Shown here: piece after piece, positions 15,148 through 24,367 of the stretch
How positions within the stretch are numbered: the stretch's first letter is position 1
Layout of the letters: the number at the start of each line of letters is the position of its first letter
Assembly: GCF_004114935.1 (NCBI RefSeq)
Contig: NZ_CP022221.1
Span: 7,895,001-7,959,000, forward strand
Direction: 5' to 3'
Source: Bradyrhizobium zhanjiangense
GTDB lineage: Bacteria > Pseudomonadota > Alphaproteobacteria > Rhizobiales > Xanthobacteraceae
Length of the DNA: 64,000 nucleotides
Notes under the pieces: model-generated
The model's input: only the letters and a program-made list of their open reading frames with translations
What the model was told of the DNA's origin: nothing
The model's database searches: none
Made by a program: the position numbers and the translations under genes

Positions 15148-17733
15148 CTATGCCGACCGCTTCGCCGCGCCGCGGTCCACTGACGCGATGTCGAATCGAC
15201 CCAGCATCGCCCTCGCCTGCCCGGCGCAGTGCTCGATCACCCAGCGCTCGAAGGCGACGGGGGGAAGCGCGGAGGCGTAGAGGAAGCCTTGCACTACGTC
15301 GCAGCCGAGCTCGGCAAGCGTCCTGCGCTGGCCCTCGGTCTCGACGCCTTCGGCGACGACGGTCATGCCGAGGCCTTGGCCTACGCGCACCACCGCGGTG
15401 GCGATGGCGAGCGCGCCAGCGTCGTTCTCGATGTCGCGCATGAAACTGCGGTCGATCTTCAATTCGCGGATCGGCAGATGCACGAGCCGGCTGAGGCTGG
15501 AATGGCCGGTGCCGAAATCATCGACCGCGAGCCCGACGCCGAGCTCGCGGATCGCATTCATCGTCTCGAGCGCAGCAGCGCCGTCCTGCATGAACGCACC
15601 TTCGGTGATCTCGAGCATCAAGGCATTCGGCGGCAGCTCGTGTTCGGCGAGGATGTCCTTGAGCCGCGCAGCCAGCGTGACGTTGCGGAAATTGATCGGC
15701 GACAGGTTCACCGACACACTGGGAACGCTGAGTCCGGCGCGGCGCCAGTCCGCCAGCTGCCGACAGGCCTCGCGCACCGACCACAGGCCGATCTGCTCGA
15801 TCAGGCCGCACTCCTCGGCAAGCGGAATGAACTTCGCCGGCGAGATGTCGCCGAGCACGGCATCGTGCCAGCGCGCCAGCGCCTCGACGCCGTGGATGGC
15901 GCCGTCGGAGCTGCGGATCTGCGGCTGGTAGCTGAGGCTCAGCGCGCCCTCGGCGATGGCGCGGCGCAGCGCTGCGATCAGCGCCAGCCGCTGCTCGGCA
16001 AGTAGGTTCATCTCGGCGCTGAACAGGCGATGGGTCGAGCGCCCGGCCTCCTTGGCCATGTACATGGCGGCATCAGCCTGCTGCATCAAAGTATCGATGT
16101 CGGTGGCAAGATCGGGATAGAGGCTGATGCCGATGCTGGCCGACATCGGCATCAGCTTCGATCCAAGCTTTAAGGGCGCGGCGAGCGCTTCGGTGATGCC
16201 GGCCGCGACGCGCTCGGCGCTCTCGGCATTGCGTTGCGGCAGCAGGATGACAAATTCGTCGCCGCCGAGCCGCCCCAACATATCTTCGGGCCCGATCTGC
16301 TCGCGCAGCCGCTGCGCGAGCTGGACCAGAAGCTCGTCGCCGGCGGCATGACCCAGCGTGTCGTTGACATCCTTGAAATGATCGACGTCGAGGAAGGCGA
16401 GCGCGACATGGCTGCCGGTCGGGCAGGCGTCGATCGCGGTGGTGATCAGGTGCCGCAGCTGCGCGCGGTTCGGCAGCCCGGTGAGGATGTCGTGATAGGC
16501 GAGCCGCGCGATCTCGGCGCGCGCCTCCTTGCGCTCGATCGCGAAGGCGCCGAGATTGACGCAGGCCTCGACGATGCGCCGGTGCCAGTTGCTCGGCGCG
16601 CGCGGCTCCCGATAGTAGAAGGCGAAGGTCGCAATGACGCGGCCGTCCTTGGCCTTGACCGGCGTCGACCAGCAGGCACGCAGCCCGATCGCGAGCGGCA
16701 TCGCCTTGTAGCGCTGCCAGCGCGGATCGGTGTCGAGGTCGGTCGCCAGCACCGGCTCGCCGTGAAAGGCGGCGCTTCCGCAGGAGCCGACGTCGGGGCC
16801 GATGGCCACGCCGTCTAGCGCGCGGGAATAATCGTCGGGCAGGCTTGGGCCGCCGAGCGGATGGATCAGGCCGGCGGCATCGACGTGAAGCAGCGAACAG
16901 ACGACGTCGGGCGCAATCTGCTCGACGCGGCGGCAGAGCCGGTCGGCGATCTCGCCGATCGGCACCTCGTCGGCGAGCGCGCCCATGATGAGTTGCTGGA
17001 GCGAGCGCAGCTGCTTGGTCTCGGTGATGTCCTCGAGCAGCGCGAAGATGTGCTTGACCCGGCCCTTCCTGTCGCGAAAGGCGTCAATCCGGGCGGCGAC
17101 CCAGATCTCCTCGCCGTCCCTGGTGTAGATCAGGACCTCGGCTTCACCGCCCGGACCGCCCCTGATGAGGCGCCGTCCGATCCTCGTCAGCGCCTTGCGG
17201 TTGGTGTGACGGCCGGCCAGCAGGTCGGTTGCGCGCCGCCCCTCAGCTTCCGCGGCTGAATAGCCGAACAACGACGTGAACGCCGCATTGGTGTAGCGGA
17301 TGTCGAGCTCGGTGTCGGTAATGAGCACGGCGCGGTTGGTCTGGTCCGAGACGGTGTCGAGCAGCGCGATGCGCGCGCGGCGTTCCGCTTCAGTGGTGAC
17401 GTCGCGCGCGAACACGACGTGATGAGTCACGCCGCCGTTTGCAACGGACGAAAGCGAGATGGCGGTCCTGATCCGGCTGCCGTCATGCCGCGTGAGGCTG
17501 ATCTCGTCGCGGAACTCCGCGATCGGGTCGGCGTGCAGGCATTTGAGAGTGAGGAGTTCGGCGTCGCGGCCGAGCACCTCAGCGCGCGCAAGCTTCCAGA
17601 TCCGCTCCGCACCGGCGTTGAAATGCGTGATGCGACGCGCGCTGTCGACGATGATGATGGCATCGTCGGCGCGTTCGAGCGCAGCCAATAGTACGTCCGG
17701 CATTTCGGTCACTAGGCAATCGGAGGCAGACAT
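15148..17733 (-). CDS. PAS-PAS-GAF-GGDEF-EAL c-di-GMP signalling protein
   Basis: An 861-residue cytoplasmic protein able in principle to make and degrade cyclic di-GMP. Domains: PAS (about 12-120, VLLAALERADDAIIIVDSARR), PAS with PAC (125-240, ending GRVKHIFALLEDITETKQ), GAF (245-395, with HPLGGPSLP and the conserved GSCGSAAFHGEPVLATDL), GGDEF (400-565, GRLGGDEF at about 487), EAL (580-830). The cyclase motif is intact, but the inhibitory RxxD site upstream of it reads GPED, so product inhibition may be lost. The EAL motif (GVEALARW), DDFGTGHSS, the KIDRSFM lysine and EGVET are all present, so phosphodiesterase activity is plausible. No membrane helix is present. Start ATG 17733 is chosen over an earlier GTG or TTG. 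Confidence 0.93.
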   Translation of the reverse strand: MSASDCLVTEMPDVLLAALERADDAIIIVDSARRITHFNAGAERIWKLARAEVLGRDAELLTLKCLHADPIAEFRDEISLTRHDGSRIRTAISLSSVANGGVTHHVVFARDVTTEAERRARIALLDTVSDQTNRAVLITDTELDIRYTNAAFTSLFGYSAAEAEGRRATDLLAGRHTNRKALTRIGRRLIRGGPGGEAEVLIYTRDGEEIWVAARIDAFRDRKGRVKHIFALLEDITETKQLRSLQQLIMGALADEVPIGEIADRLCRRVEQIAPDVVCSLLHVDAAGLIHPLGGPSLPDDYSRALDGVAIGPDVGSCGSAAFHGEPVLATDLDTDPRWQRYKAMPLAIGLRACWSTPVKAKDGRVIATFAFYYREPRAPSNWHRRIVEACVNLGAFAIERKEARAEIARLAYHDILTGLPNRAQLRHLITTAIDACPTGSHVALAFLDVDHFKDVNDTLGHAAGDELLVQLAQRLREQIGPEDMLGRLGGDEFVILLPQRNAESAERVAAGITEALAAPLKLGSKLMPMSASIGISLYPDLATDIDTLMQQADAAMYMAKEAGRSTHRLFSAEMNLLAEQRLALIAALRRAIAEGALSLSYQPQIRSSDGAIHGVEALARWHDAVLGDISPAKFIPLAEECGLIEQIGLWSVREACRQLADWRRAGLSVPSVSVNLSPINFRNVTLAARLKDILAEHELPPNALMLEITEGAFMQDGAAALETMNAIRELGVGLAVDDFGTGHSSLSRLVHLPIRELKIDRSFMRDIENDAGALAIATAVVRVGQGLGMTVVAEGVETEGQRRTLAELGCDVVQGFLYASALPPVAFERWVIEHCAGQARAMLGRFDIASVDRGAAKRSA

Positions 17734-17892
17734 CGTTGGAACCGGAGGGTATCGGAAGGAGCGGCAATCAACCGACGCTAACGCTCCGGTGGTGTGCAAT
17801 ATCTTTTTTGCATCCGGTCGCGTCCCACCAAGACGCGACGTGCTTAACGTTCCGCCAAGGAGACGACGGCAATGCGGTGCATGAGGAACCTG

Positions 17893-19206
17893 TCACGCAC
17901 CTGTTTCGCTCTGAAGCTCGTGCAGCCGGCCGGCCACGGCCCGCACCTTGCGCGGCGCGGCCTGCCAGATCGAAAGCGCCGACAATCCGCTCACGATCAT
18001 GGCGATTCCGAAGGCGAGCGTGTAGTCGCCGGCGCGATCGTAGAGAAAGCCGGTCACCCACGGACCGGCGGCACCGCCCGCCAGCGCGGCCAGCATGATC
18101 GTGCCAAAAATGCTGCCCTGGTGCCTTCCCTGAAAAATCTCGAACACCACGGCGCCCATGATCGAGGTGAGGCCGTAGCCGAGCGCGCCTTGCGTGAACA
18201 CCATGATGTAGACCAGCCACAATGACGGCTGGAACTTCAGCGCCATCAGCGCCGCGAAGCAAATTGCAAAACCCGCACAGCTGATCGCCCACACCCATTC
18301 CCGCCCGATCCGGTCGGAGACATGGCCGAGCAGAATCTGGCCGGGAATGCCGAGCAGGCTGACGATGCCGAGCGCCCACACCGCGACGCCAGGGCTGAAA
18401 CCGATGTCGAGCAGGAATTTGGTCTGGTGCACCTGCACCGCGTACCAGATGTACAGGCCGCAGAAATAGCCGAGCGCGATCCACCAGAATCGTGCAGTTG
18501 CGACGGCGCGCTTCAGCGTCCACTCGGTGTGGGCCCAGACGGGATCGACGACGTTGGAGACGGGCTTTGCCGCTCCCGCGGCCGGAGCAGCATCGCCGTC
18601 CGGCTGAAGGCCGACGTCCTCGGGGCGCTTGCGCAGCAGCAGATTGATCGGCGCCAGCACGATCACGACGAGCAGTCCCATCGCGGTGCAGGCGGTGCGC
18701 CAGCCGGTCTGCTCGATCATGTGCTGCACCCATGGCAGCAACGTCACCGAGCCAATGCCGACGCCGGCAAACGCGATGCCGATGGCGAAGCCGCGTTTGC
18801 GGATGAACCAGTTCGGCAAAAACAGCGACTGGCCGGAATAGCCGAGACACACCGAGCCGGCGCCGACCATGACGCCGATGGTGACATAGAGATGCCAGGG
18901 CGAGCTCGTGAGCGGTGCGAGCAGCAGGCCTCCACCCATCAGCACCACACCGAGCTCCATCACGGCGCGCGGGCCGGCGCGGTCCATCAACCGGCCGATC
19001 AGCGGGCTGACCACGCCCGACGCCACGAAGCCGAACGAGAAGGCGCCCGCGGTGATGCCGCGCTCCCAGCCGAATTCGGAGATGATGGGCGGAAAGAACA
19101 ATGAAAAGGCGGTGCGTGCGTTGACGCCAATGGCCATGGTGACGAAGGTCACGGCGACCACGACCCAGCCGTAGAAGAATGGAAGCCGCATGTTATTTTG
19201 TTTCAT
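17893..19206 (-). CDS. MFS transporter (monocarboxylate/oxalate-formate antiporter-like)
   Basis: A 437-residue inner-membrane carrier with twelve predicted helices. The opening FFYGWVVVAVTFVTMAIGVNARTAFSLFFPPI appears in order, followed by the loop 2-3 MFS signature GRLMDRAGPRAVM near residue 70 and its repeat GHVSDRIGREWVW near 300. Helix 5 (AGVGIGSVTLLPWVQHMI) and the central cytoplasmic loop (LLRKRPEDVGLQPDGD) are those of the OFA/MCT subgroup, which moves monocarboxylates or oxalate/formate. The start is taken at ATG 19206; a later ATG at 19191 is possible. It is flanked by two c-di-GMP genes on the same strand but with sizeable gaps, so it is probably separately transcribed. The substrate is not known. 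Confidence 0.9.
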   Translation of the reverse strand: MKQNNMRLPFFYGWVVVAVTFVTMAIGVNARTAFSLFFPPIISEFGWERGITAGAFSFGFVASGVVSPLIGRLMDRAGPRAVMELGVVLMGGGLLLAPLTSSPWHLYVTIGVMVGAGSVCLGYSGQSLFLPNWFIRKRGFAIGIAFAGVGIGSVTLLPWVQHMIEQTGWRTACTAMGLLVVIVLAPINLLLRKRPEDVGLQPDGDAAPAAGAAKPVSNVVDPVWAHTEWTLKRAVATARFWWIALGYFCGLYIWYAVQVHQTKFLLDIGFSPGVAVWALGIVSLLGIPGQILLGHVSDRIGREWVWAISCAGFAICFAALMALKFQPSLWLVYIMVFTQGALGYGLTSIMGAVVFEIFQGRHQGSIFGTIMLAALAGGAAGPWVTGFLYDRAGDYTLAFGIAMIVSGLSALSIWQAAPRKVRAVAGRLHELQSETGA

Positions 19207-19328
19207 CCCTGGACGGTCCTTGGGACCATCTCGGGAAATCCGGGTCAAGCGCTTTTCATGCATGCCCGCTGAGCGACAGCGCGGTCGCATTTGAGAGCGG
19301 CCCTGCGTCCATCCTTCGAGGCGCGCGC

Positions 19329-21758
19329 TCAGGCGGCGTCGCGCCGTGAGCGCTTGGCGGGCGCGTCCAACAGGATCCGCTCGATCGGCTGCGGACGGCC
19401 GAACAGATAGCCTTGCGCAAAATTGACGCCGAGCGCCTTCAGCCGCTCGAACTCCTCGCGGGTCTCGACGCCTTCCGCGGTGACCGACATGTCCAGCCCG
19501 CGCGCCAGCGTGACGATCGAGGAGATGATGGCGGAGCTGCGCGGCTGATGCGTGAGGTTGCGAATGAACGACTTGTCGATCTTGATCTTGTCGAACGGGA
19601 ACGCAGTCAGATAGCTGAGCGAGGAATAGCCGGTGCCGAAATCGTCGAGCGCGAGCTCGATGCCGAGATGCTTCAGCCGCTCCATGAAGGCGTGGTTCTC
19701 GGTGCCGCGCTCCAGCAGCACGGATTCCGTGATCTCGATCTCCAGCCGCTGCGGCGGCAGACCGGAATCTGCGAGCGCCGCCGAGATCATCTCGAACAGC
19801 TCCGCCTCCTTGAACTGGATCGGCGACAGGTTCACGGCAACCATCAGATCGGGCGGCCAGTTGGCGGCGTCAGCGCAGGCGCGGCGCAGCACGAATTCGC
19901 CGAGCGGCACGATCAGTCCGGTCTCCTCGGCGAGCGAAATGAACTGGTCCGGCGGGATCAGTCCGCGCGTCGGATGCCGCCAGCGCACCAGCGCCTCGAA
20001 GCCGCGCCGCGCGCCGCTGAGAGCATCGACGAACGGCTGGTAGTGCACCTCGAGCTGACACTGCGCGATGGCGTCGCGCAAGTCGCCTTCCAGCGTGTTG
20101 CGCGCCTCGAGCTCGGCCGACATCGCCTCGTCATAGATGGTAAAGCAGTTGCGGCCCGCCGATTTCGAGCGATAGAGCGCGAGGTCCGCTTTCTTCAACA
20201 GCTGTTCCTGATCGCTACCGTGATCGGGCGCGATCGCGATGCCGATGCTGGTGCCGATCTCGACGCGATGCCCGGGCAGCAGGAAGGGTTCGGCCACCAG
20301 CTTGGCGATCCGTCCCGCCAATTCGGTCGAGCAGGCGCGCTGATCCTGACACCGCTCCTGGATGACGGCGAATTCGTCGCCGCCGAGCCGCGCCAGCACG
20401 TCGCTCGCCCGCACCGCGGATTTCAGCCGCTGCGCCACCTGGCGCAGCAGTGCATCGCCGGCACCGTGACCGAGGGAATCGTTGACGTTCTTGAAGCGGT
20501 CGAGGTCGAGCATCAGAATGGAGAAGGTCGGGCCATCGTCCTTCAATCGGCCATTGAGCTCGTCGAGCCGGGCGAGGAAGAAGGCGCGGTTCGGCAGGCC
20601 GGTCAGAATGTCGGTCTGGGCGAGCTCGAGCACCCGCCGGTTCGCAACCGACAGCCGGCGTGAATTGCGGCTGGCGAGCATGAGATAGGTCGACAGCGAC
20701 AACGTCAGCAGCATGCCGACGATGAGGACTGCGGCGGCGCGATCGTAGGACGTCTCCAGTGAACCGCCCGCTGACGGCATGGCGCGCACCTGCCAATCGG
20801 TATCCCCGATCTTGAGAGTGCCCGACCAGTGCAGGGTGCGTGCGACATCGCGCATCGACTGCGGCGCCTTTGCAGCCGACGAATAATCTGGCTGCGTTTG
20901 CTCCAGGCTGACGATCTGCCCCGTGAAGGGCGGATAGACATTCACGCTGATGGCGGGGCTTGCTCCGGTCGTCACGCGAATGGTCTGGATCAGCAGCGGC
21001 AGATCGAAGATGCCGACGACGAAGCCGGCGAGATTGCGGCGGCGGTCCGCGACCGTCTCGCGCGAGGTTCCCTTGGCGTAGACGGGAATGGCGACGAGGA
21101 CGTCGGGCAGCTGGCCGCCCTCCTTCGGCTCATAGAGGCGGGTGCGAATGGCAGCCAACCGATCGTTGTCGCGCGCGCGTTCCAGGACTGCGCGGCGCTC
21201 CGGCACCGTCGAATAATCCATGCCGTAGACCGAAGACGTCTTCGGCTGTGTCGAGTAGAACACCGGAAAATACTCGTCGCTCTGCGGTGCGGTCACAAAG
21301 CCTTTGTCCTGGAGCGCCTTGATGCGATAGCCGGACACGCCGTCGGTGATCGCCGCGGCCTCGTAGTCGGCGCGCTCCTTGCGGTTCACGCGCGGCAGCC
21401 AGGCGATGCGCAGCATGCCGGGATGGCGCTCGAACAGCCGGGCGCTGAAGGTCTCGAACTCGCTGCGGGTGATTTCCTCGTTGGTGGACTCGAACAGCGT
21501 GCGCAGCGCGACGAGCCTGGAGATGTACTCGTTCATGCCGTTCTGCATGACGATCGCTTCGGTTTCGGCCGCGTTCTCGAACTCGATCTTGTTGACGCGG
21601 TCCTCCCATCGCGCCACGGCGGCCGCGCCGACCAGCGAGAACAAGACACCGACGCCGACCGCGACGAGCGCAGGACGATACAGCCCGAGCTGCGCCGCGG
21701 CACGCCACCGTCCGGTCATGCGTTTCCGATCCTGATCGTTCTGATCGCGGTCGCCCAT
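19329..21758 (-). CDS. CHASE-GGDEF-EAL membrane c-di-GMP protein
   Basis: An 809-residue inner-membrane signalling protein. A first membrane helix (ALVAVGVGVLFSLVGAAAVA, about 29-48) precedes a periplasmic CHASE sensor domain (about 60-330; NEYISRLVALRTLFEST, the FSARLFERHPGMLRIAWLPRV core, PVFYSTQPK). A second helix (VLIVGMLLTLSLSTYLMLA, about 340-360) leads to GGDEF (LARLGGDEFAVI, about 458) and EAL (GFEALVRW, about 586) domains. The inhibitory RxxD site is present (RASD, five residues before GGDEF), unlike its neighbour at 15148. EAL residues NLSP, EITES, DDFGTGYSS, KIDKSF and EGVET are intact, so both activities are plausible. CHASE domains bind small extracellular ligands. ATG 21758 is preferred; ATG 21719 is an alternative. 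Confidence 0.93.
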   Translation of the reverse strand: MGDRDQNDQDRKRMTGRWRAAAQLGLYRPALVAVGVGVLFSLVGAAAVARWEDRVNKIEFENAAETEAIVMQNGMNEYISRLVALRTLFESTNEEITRSEFETFSARLFERHPGMLRIAWLPRVNRKERADYEAAAITDGVSGYRIKALQDKGFVTAPQSDEYFPVFYSTQPKTSSVYGMDYSTVPERRAVLERARDNDRLAAIRTRLYEPKEGGQLPDVLVAIPVYAKGTSRETVADRRRNLAGFVVGIFDLPLLIQTIRVTTGASPAISVNVYPPFTGQIVSLEQTQPDYSSAAKAPQSMRDVARTLHWSGTLKIGDTDWQVRAMPSAGGSLETSYDRAAAVLIVGMLLTLSLSTYLMLASRNSRRLSVANRRVLELAQTDILTGLPNRAFFLARLDELNGRLKDDGPTFSILMLDLDRFKNVNDSLGHGAGDALLRQVAQRLKSAVRASDVLARLGGDEFAVIQERCQDQRACSTELAGRIAKLVAEPFLLPGHRVEIGTSIGIAIAPDHGSDQEQLLKKADLALYRSKSAGRNCFTIYDEAMSAELEARNTLEGDLRDAIAQCQLEVHYQPFVDALSGARRGFEALVRWRHPTRGLIPPDQFISLAEETGLIVPLGEFVLRRACADAANWPPDLMVAVNLSPIQFKEAELFEMISAALADSGLPPQRLEIEITESVLLERGTENHAFMERLKHLGIELALDDFGTGYSSLSYLTAFPFDKIKIDKSFIRNLTHQPRSSAIISSIVTLARGLDMSVTAEGVETREEFERLKALGVNFAQGYLFGRPQPIERILLDAPAKRSRRDAA

Positions 21759-22049
21759 CCTGAAACCGCCCCCGTCCCCTCTTCGCGACGCACCGAACCT
21801 CTGGTTGAGGTGCCGGAACCACTATCGGAACAAGGACGCGGTTAAGAACTGCACAATTTCGGAACCGGGCCGTTGTGCATTGCGTGGCTTAGTTAATGAA
21901 GTGCGCCAATGGCGCGGCATTGTGGAAGTAACTTGCCGGTTTTACCCGGAGTACTACGGTCCGCCGGTGCATCGCCCAATTAGCGAGCTATTCAGGCTGC
22001 CGGGATATGCTTCGCGGAGCTTCTCCGTTCATCCGGCAAGACCTCCCCG

Positions 22050-23216
22050 ATGTATCGATTTCGATCGGCGCCATGCGTCGTCCTGGCCATCGCGCTCTTG
22101 GCCGCAACCATGCTCGCGGCCAAAGCCGACGAGGCCGGCGTCAGCTCGGATGCGATCCTGTTCGGCCAGGCCGCGGCGCTCGAGGGTCCCTCTTCCGCGC
22201 TCGGACAGCGCATGCGGCAGGGCATCGTCGCGGCGTTCACCGAGATCAACGCCAAAGGCGGCGTGCACGGTCGCAAGCTGCAACTCATCAGCCGCGACGA
22301 CGGCTACGACCCCGACCGCTCGGTGGCGCAGACACTGCGGCTGATCGAGGACGACAAGGTGTTCGCGCTGATCGGCGCGGTGGGCACGCCGACTGCGATG
22401 GCGACGATTCCCATCACCAGCGCCAGGAACGTGCCCTTCATCGGCCCGTTCACCGGCGCCGAATTCCTGCGCGATCTCGAACTTGCAAACGTCGTCAACA
22501 TCCGCGCGAGCTACGGCGCGGAAGCCGAAGCCTGGATCAAGCACCTCACCGAGGATCGCAAGTTCACCCGCATTGGCATCTTCTATCAGGATGATTCCTT
22601 CGGCCGTGACGGTCTGACCGGCGTGAAGCGCGCGCTCGCCAGGCGCGGCCTCGAGCTCGCTGCCGAAGGCACCTTCGAGCGCAACACCCGCGCGGTTGCT
22701 CAGGCCTGGCGCATGATCAAGCGTGCCGACCCCGAAGCCATCGTCATGGTCGGGACCTATGGTCCCTGTGCCGAGTTCATCAAGCTCGCTCACCGCAGCG
22801 GCGCTCGTCCGACCTTCGTCAACATCTCCTTCGTCGGCGCCAATGCGCTCGCGAAGGAGCTCGGCCCCGAGGGCGAAGGCGTCATCGTCTCGCAGGTCGT
22901 GCCGTCTCCCTGGGATCGCTCCTTGCGGCTCGTCGCCGACTACCAGGCGGCCCAGACAGCATTCGACCCCGCGCTGACGCCCGATTTCGTGTCGCTCGAA
23001 GGCTATCTCTCCGGCCGCCTCGCGGCCGCCGCGCTGGAGAAGGCCGGACCGAACCCGACGCGCGCGAGCCTGTTGCGCGCCATCAACGACGTCGGCCGCT
23101 TCGATATCAGCGGCAGCATCGTCACCGTCGGCACGCGCATGATCGACGCGCCGCCAAAGGTGTATTTGACGGTGATCCAGAAGGACGGGTCGTTCAAGGC
23201 CGTGGATCGGCTTTAG
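22050..23216 (+). CDS. Periplasmic ligand-binding protein (branched-chain amino acid type, family 6)
   Basis: A 388-residue secreted solute-binding protein. The signal peptide is MYRFRSAPCVVLAIALLAA with a likely cut before ADEAGVSS. The mature protein starts like LivJ-type receptors (ILFGQAAALEGPSSALGQRMRQG) and has the two-lobed features GGVHGRKLQLISRDDGYDP and FIGPFTGAEFLRD, the inter-lobe strand KFTRIGIFYQDDSFGRDGL and the C-lobe SLEGYLSGRLAAAALE. No permease or ATPase genes accompany it, so it is an orphan receptor: it may serve a transporter elsewhere or feed a signalling protein. Its start faces the CHASE-GGDEF-EAL gene, 291 bases away, with no clear promoter motif in that gap. Confidence 0.9.
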   Translation: MYRFRSAPCVVLAIALLAATMLAAKADEAGVSSDAILFGQAAALEGPSSALGQRMRQGIVAAFTEINAKGGVHGRKLQLISRDDGYDPDRSVAQTLRLIEDDKVFALIGAVGTPTAMATIPITSARNVPFIGPFTGAEFLRDLELANVVNIRASYGAEAEAWIKHLTEDRKFTRIGIFYQDDSFGRDGLTGVKRALARRGLELAAEGTFERNTRAVAQAWRMIKRADPEAIVMVGTYGPCAEFIKLAHRSGARPTFVNISFVGANALAKELGPEGEGVIVSQVVPSPWDRSLRLVADYQAAQTAFDPALTPDFVSLEGYLSGRLAAAALEKAGPNPTRASLLRAINDVGRFDISGSIVTVGTRMIDAPPKVYLTVIQKDGSFKAVDRL

Positions 23217-23222
23217 CGCGGA

Positions 23223-24200
23223 TCAAGGCCGCCGCGTCCAGCGGTCGGCGTTGACGGCGCCTTGCGGGACCTCGCCTTTGACGATCGCCTCGACCTGACG
23301 CACCGTTTCCAGCGACTGATATTCGATCGCCTGCGGGGTCAAGCCGCCGACATGCGGCGTGGCTATCACGTTCGGCAGCTTTGCGAGCTCCGGTGTCGGC
23401 ATCTGGTCGGGCGCGCGGCCGACATCCATGGCCGCGCCGGCGATACGATGCTCGAGCAATGCCCGAGCGAGTGCCGCCTCGTCGACAAGATTGCCGCGCG
23501 AGAGATTGATGAAGACGGCGTGCTTCAGCATCCGGGCCAGTGCCGCTTCCCCAATCAGGTTCTCGGTCTGCTCGTTGGCGATGGCGAGGCAGACGACGTA
23601 GTCCGATGCGGCGAGGAGCTCGTCGAGAGAGAGATGCCGGATCGCGGCGTCGCTGACGGTCGCGTAGGGATCGGCGACCAGCACCTCCATGCGCAGCACC
23701 TTTGCCACCTCGGCGAGATAGCGCCCGATGCTGCCATAGCCGATGATGCCGATCCGGCTGCCGGCGAGCTGGCGGCCCATCCGCGCCTCCGGCTTGCGGC
23801 CGGCCTGGTAGTCGACTGTGGTCCGCGAGACGCCGCGGGAGAGATCGACCATGAAGCCGAGCGCGAGCTCGGCCACGGCTTGAACGAAGCCGGGGCCGGC
23901 ACGAGTCACGAGCACGCCGGCCTCTGAGGCCGCATCGACATTGACGTTGCGAATGTCGACGGCGCAGCGAACGAAGGCACGCAGGCGCGGCAGCTGCGCA
24001 AAGATCCCGCCGCGTCCCTCCGTTATGCGGTCGGCGACGATGATGTCGGCATCCTTGGCCGCACGCACGAGGCCGGCTGCGTCCAGCGGCTCGTCGCCTT
24101 CGTGCAGGATCACCTCGGCGGCCGCGCGCAGGCCGTTCAGGCTGCGATCGCCATAATAGTTCCGCCGCATCTCCGGCGTGTGGGCCAGCAGGACTTTCAA
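23223..24200 (-). CDS. D-isomer-specific 2-hydroxyacid dehydrogenase
   Basis: A 325-residue NAD(P)-dependent oxidoreductase interconverting a 2-keto acid and its D-2-hydroxy acid; the substrate is not known. The Rossmann motif GIIGYGSIGRYLAEV lies near residue 140. The catalytic arginine (NLSRGNLVDE, about 230), glutamate region and histidine (IATPHVGGLT, about 285) are present. The first 100 residues form the substrate-binding lobe with DIIVADRITEGRGG. Start TTG at 24200 is chosen because AAGGAG lies 8 bases upstream; no ATG fits. It ends 7 bases from the convergent binding-protein gene. Upstream on the same strand is the stub of a TRAP carrier gene, which suggests that this dehydrogenase was once the last gene of a transport-plus-catabolism operon and now has a different upstream context. 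Confidence 0.9.
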   Translation of the reverse strand: MKVLLAHTPEMRRNYYGDRSLNGLRAAAEVILHEGDEPLDAAGLVRAAKDADIIVADRITEGRGGIFAQLPRLRAFVRCAVDIRNVNVDAASEAGVLVTRAGPGFVQAVAELALGFMVDLSRGVSRTTVDYQAGRKPEARMGRQLAGSRIGIIGYGSIGRYLAEVAKVLRMEVLVADPYATVSDAAIRHLSLDELLAASDYVVCLAIANEQTENLIGEAALARMLKHAVFINLSRGNLVDEAALARALLEHRIAGAAMDVGRAPDQMPTPELAKLPNVIATPHVGGLTPQAIEYQSLETVRQVEAIVKGEVPQGAVNADRWTRRP

Positions 24201-24213
24201 GGGCAAGACTCCT

Positions 24214-24303
24214 TCAATAGCCAAACGCGCGCGGCAGCGCGGTCGAGAACCACGGCACGAAGGCGATGACGAGCAGGCATAGCATCAACCGGCCCAGATA
24301 ACC
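24214..24303 (-). pseudogene. Remnant of a TRAP transporter large permease (dctM-type), C-terminus only
   Basis: Reading the minus strand into the stop codon at 24214-24216 gives about 30 residues of membrane-protein-like sequence: GYLGRLMLCLLVIAFVPWFS then TALPRAFGY. Hydrophobicity, the FVPWFSTALPR ending and the position just ahead of a 2-hydroxyacid dehydrogenase fit the last helix of a TRAP-T large subunit. The reading frame has no start codon; homologous-looking sequence stops near 24303, next to a terminator hairpin. It is therefore a truncated gene end. The assignment rests on a short segment. Confidence 0.55.
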
Positions 24304-24311
24304 CGCGCAAC

Positions 24312-24344
24312 AAAAAGAGCCGCGGGATCGTGATCCCGCAGCTC
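24312..24344 (-). terminator. Rho-independent terminator after the doxX gene
   Basis: Stem GCGGGATC (24322-24329), loop GT, GATCCCGC (24332-24339), extended by GAGC/GCTC outside one mismatch. On the minus strand the hairpin is followed by a run of five T (AAAAA at 24312-24316 on the plus strand). It lies about 25 bases beyond the DoxX stop codon. Confidence 0.75.
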
Positions 24345-24367
24345 CCGCGTTTCAACGATGGCCGATG

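Noticed and set aside
21905..22000. Possible sigma-54 promoter (TGGAAGTAACTTGCC) ahead of the solute-binding protein
   Set aside because: The GG-GC spacing is one base short of consensus and no enhancer-binding protein is nearby.
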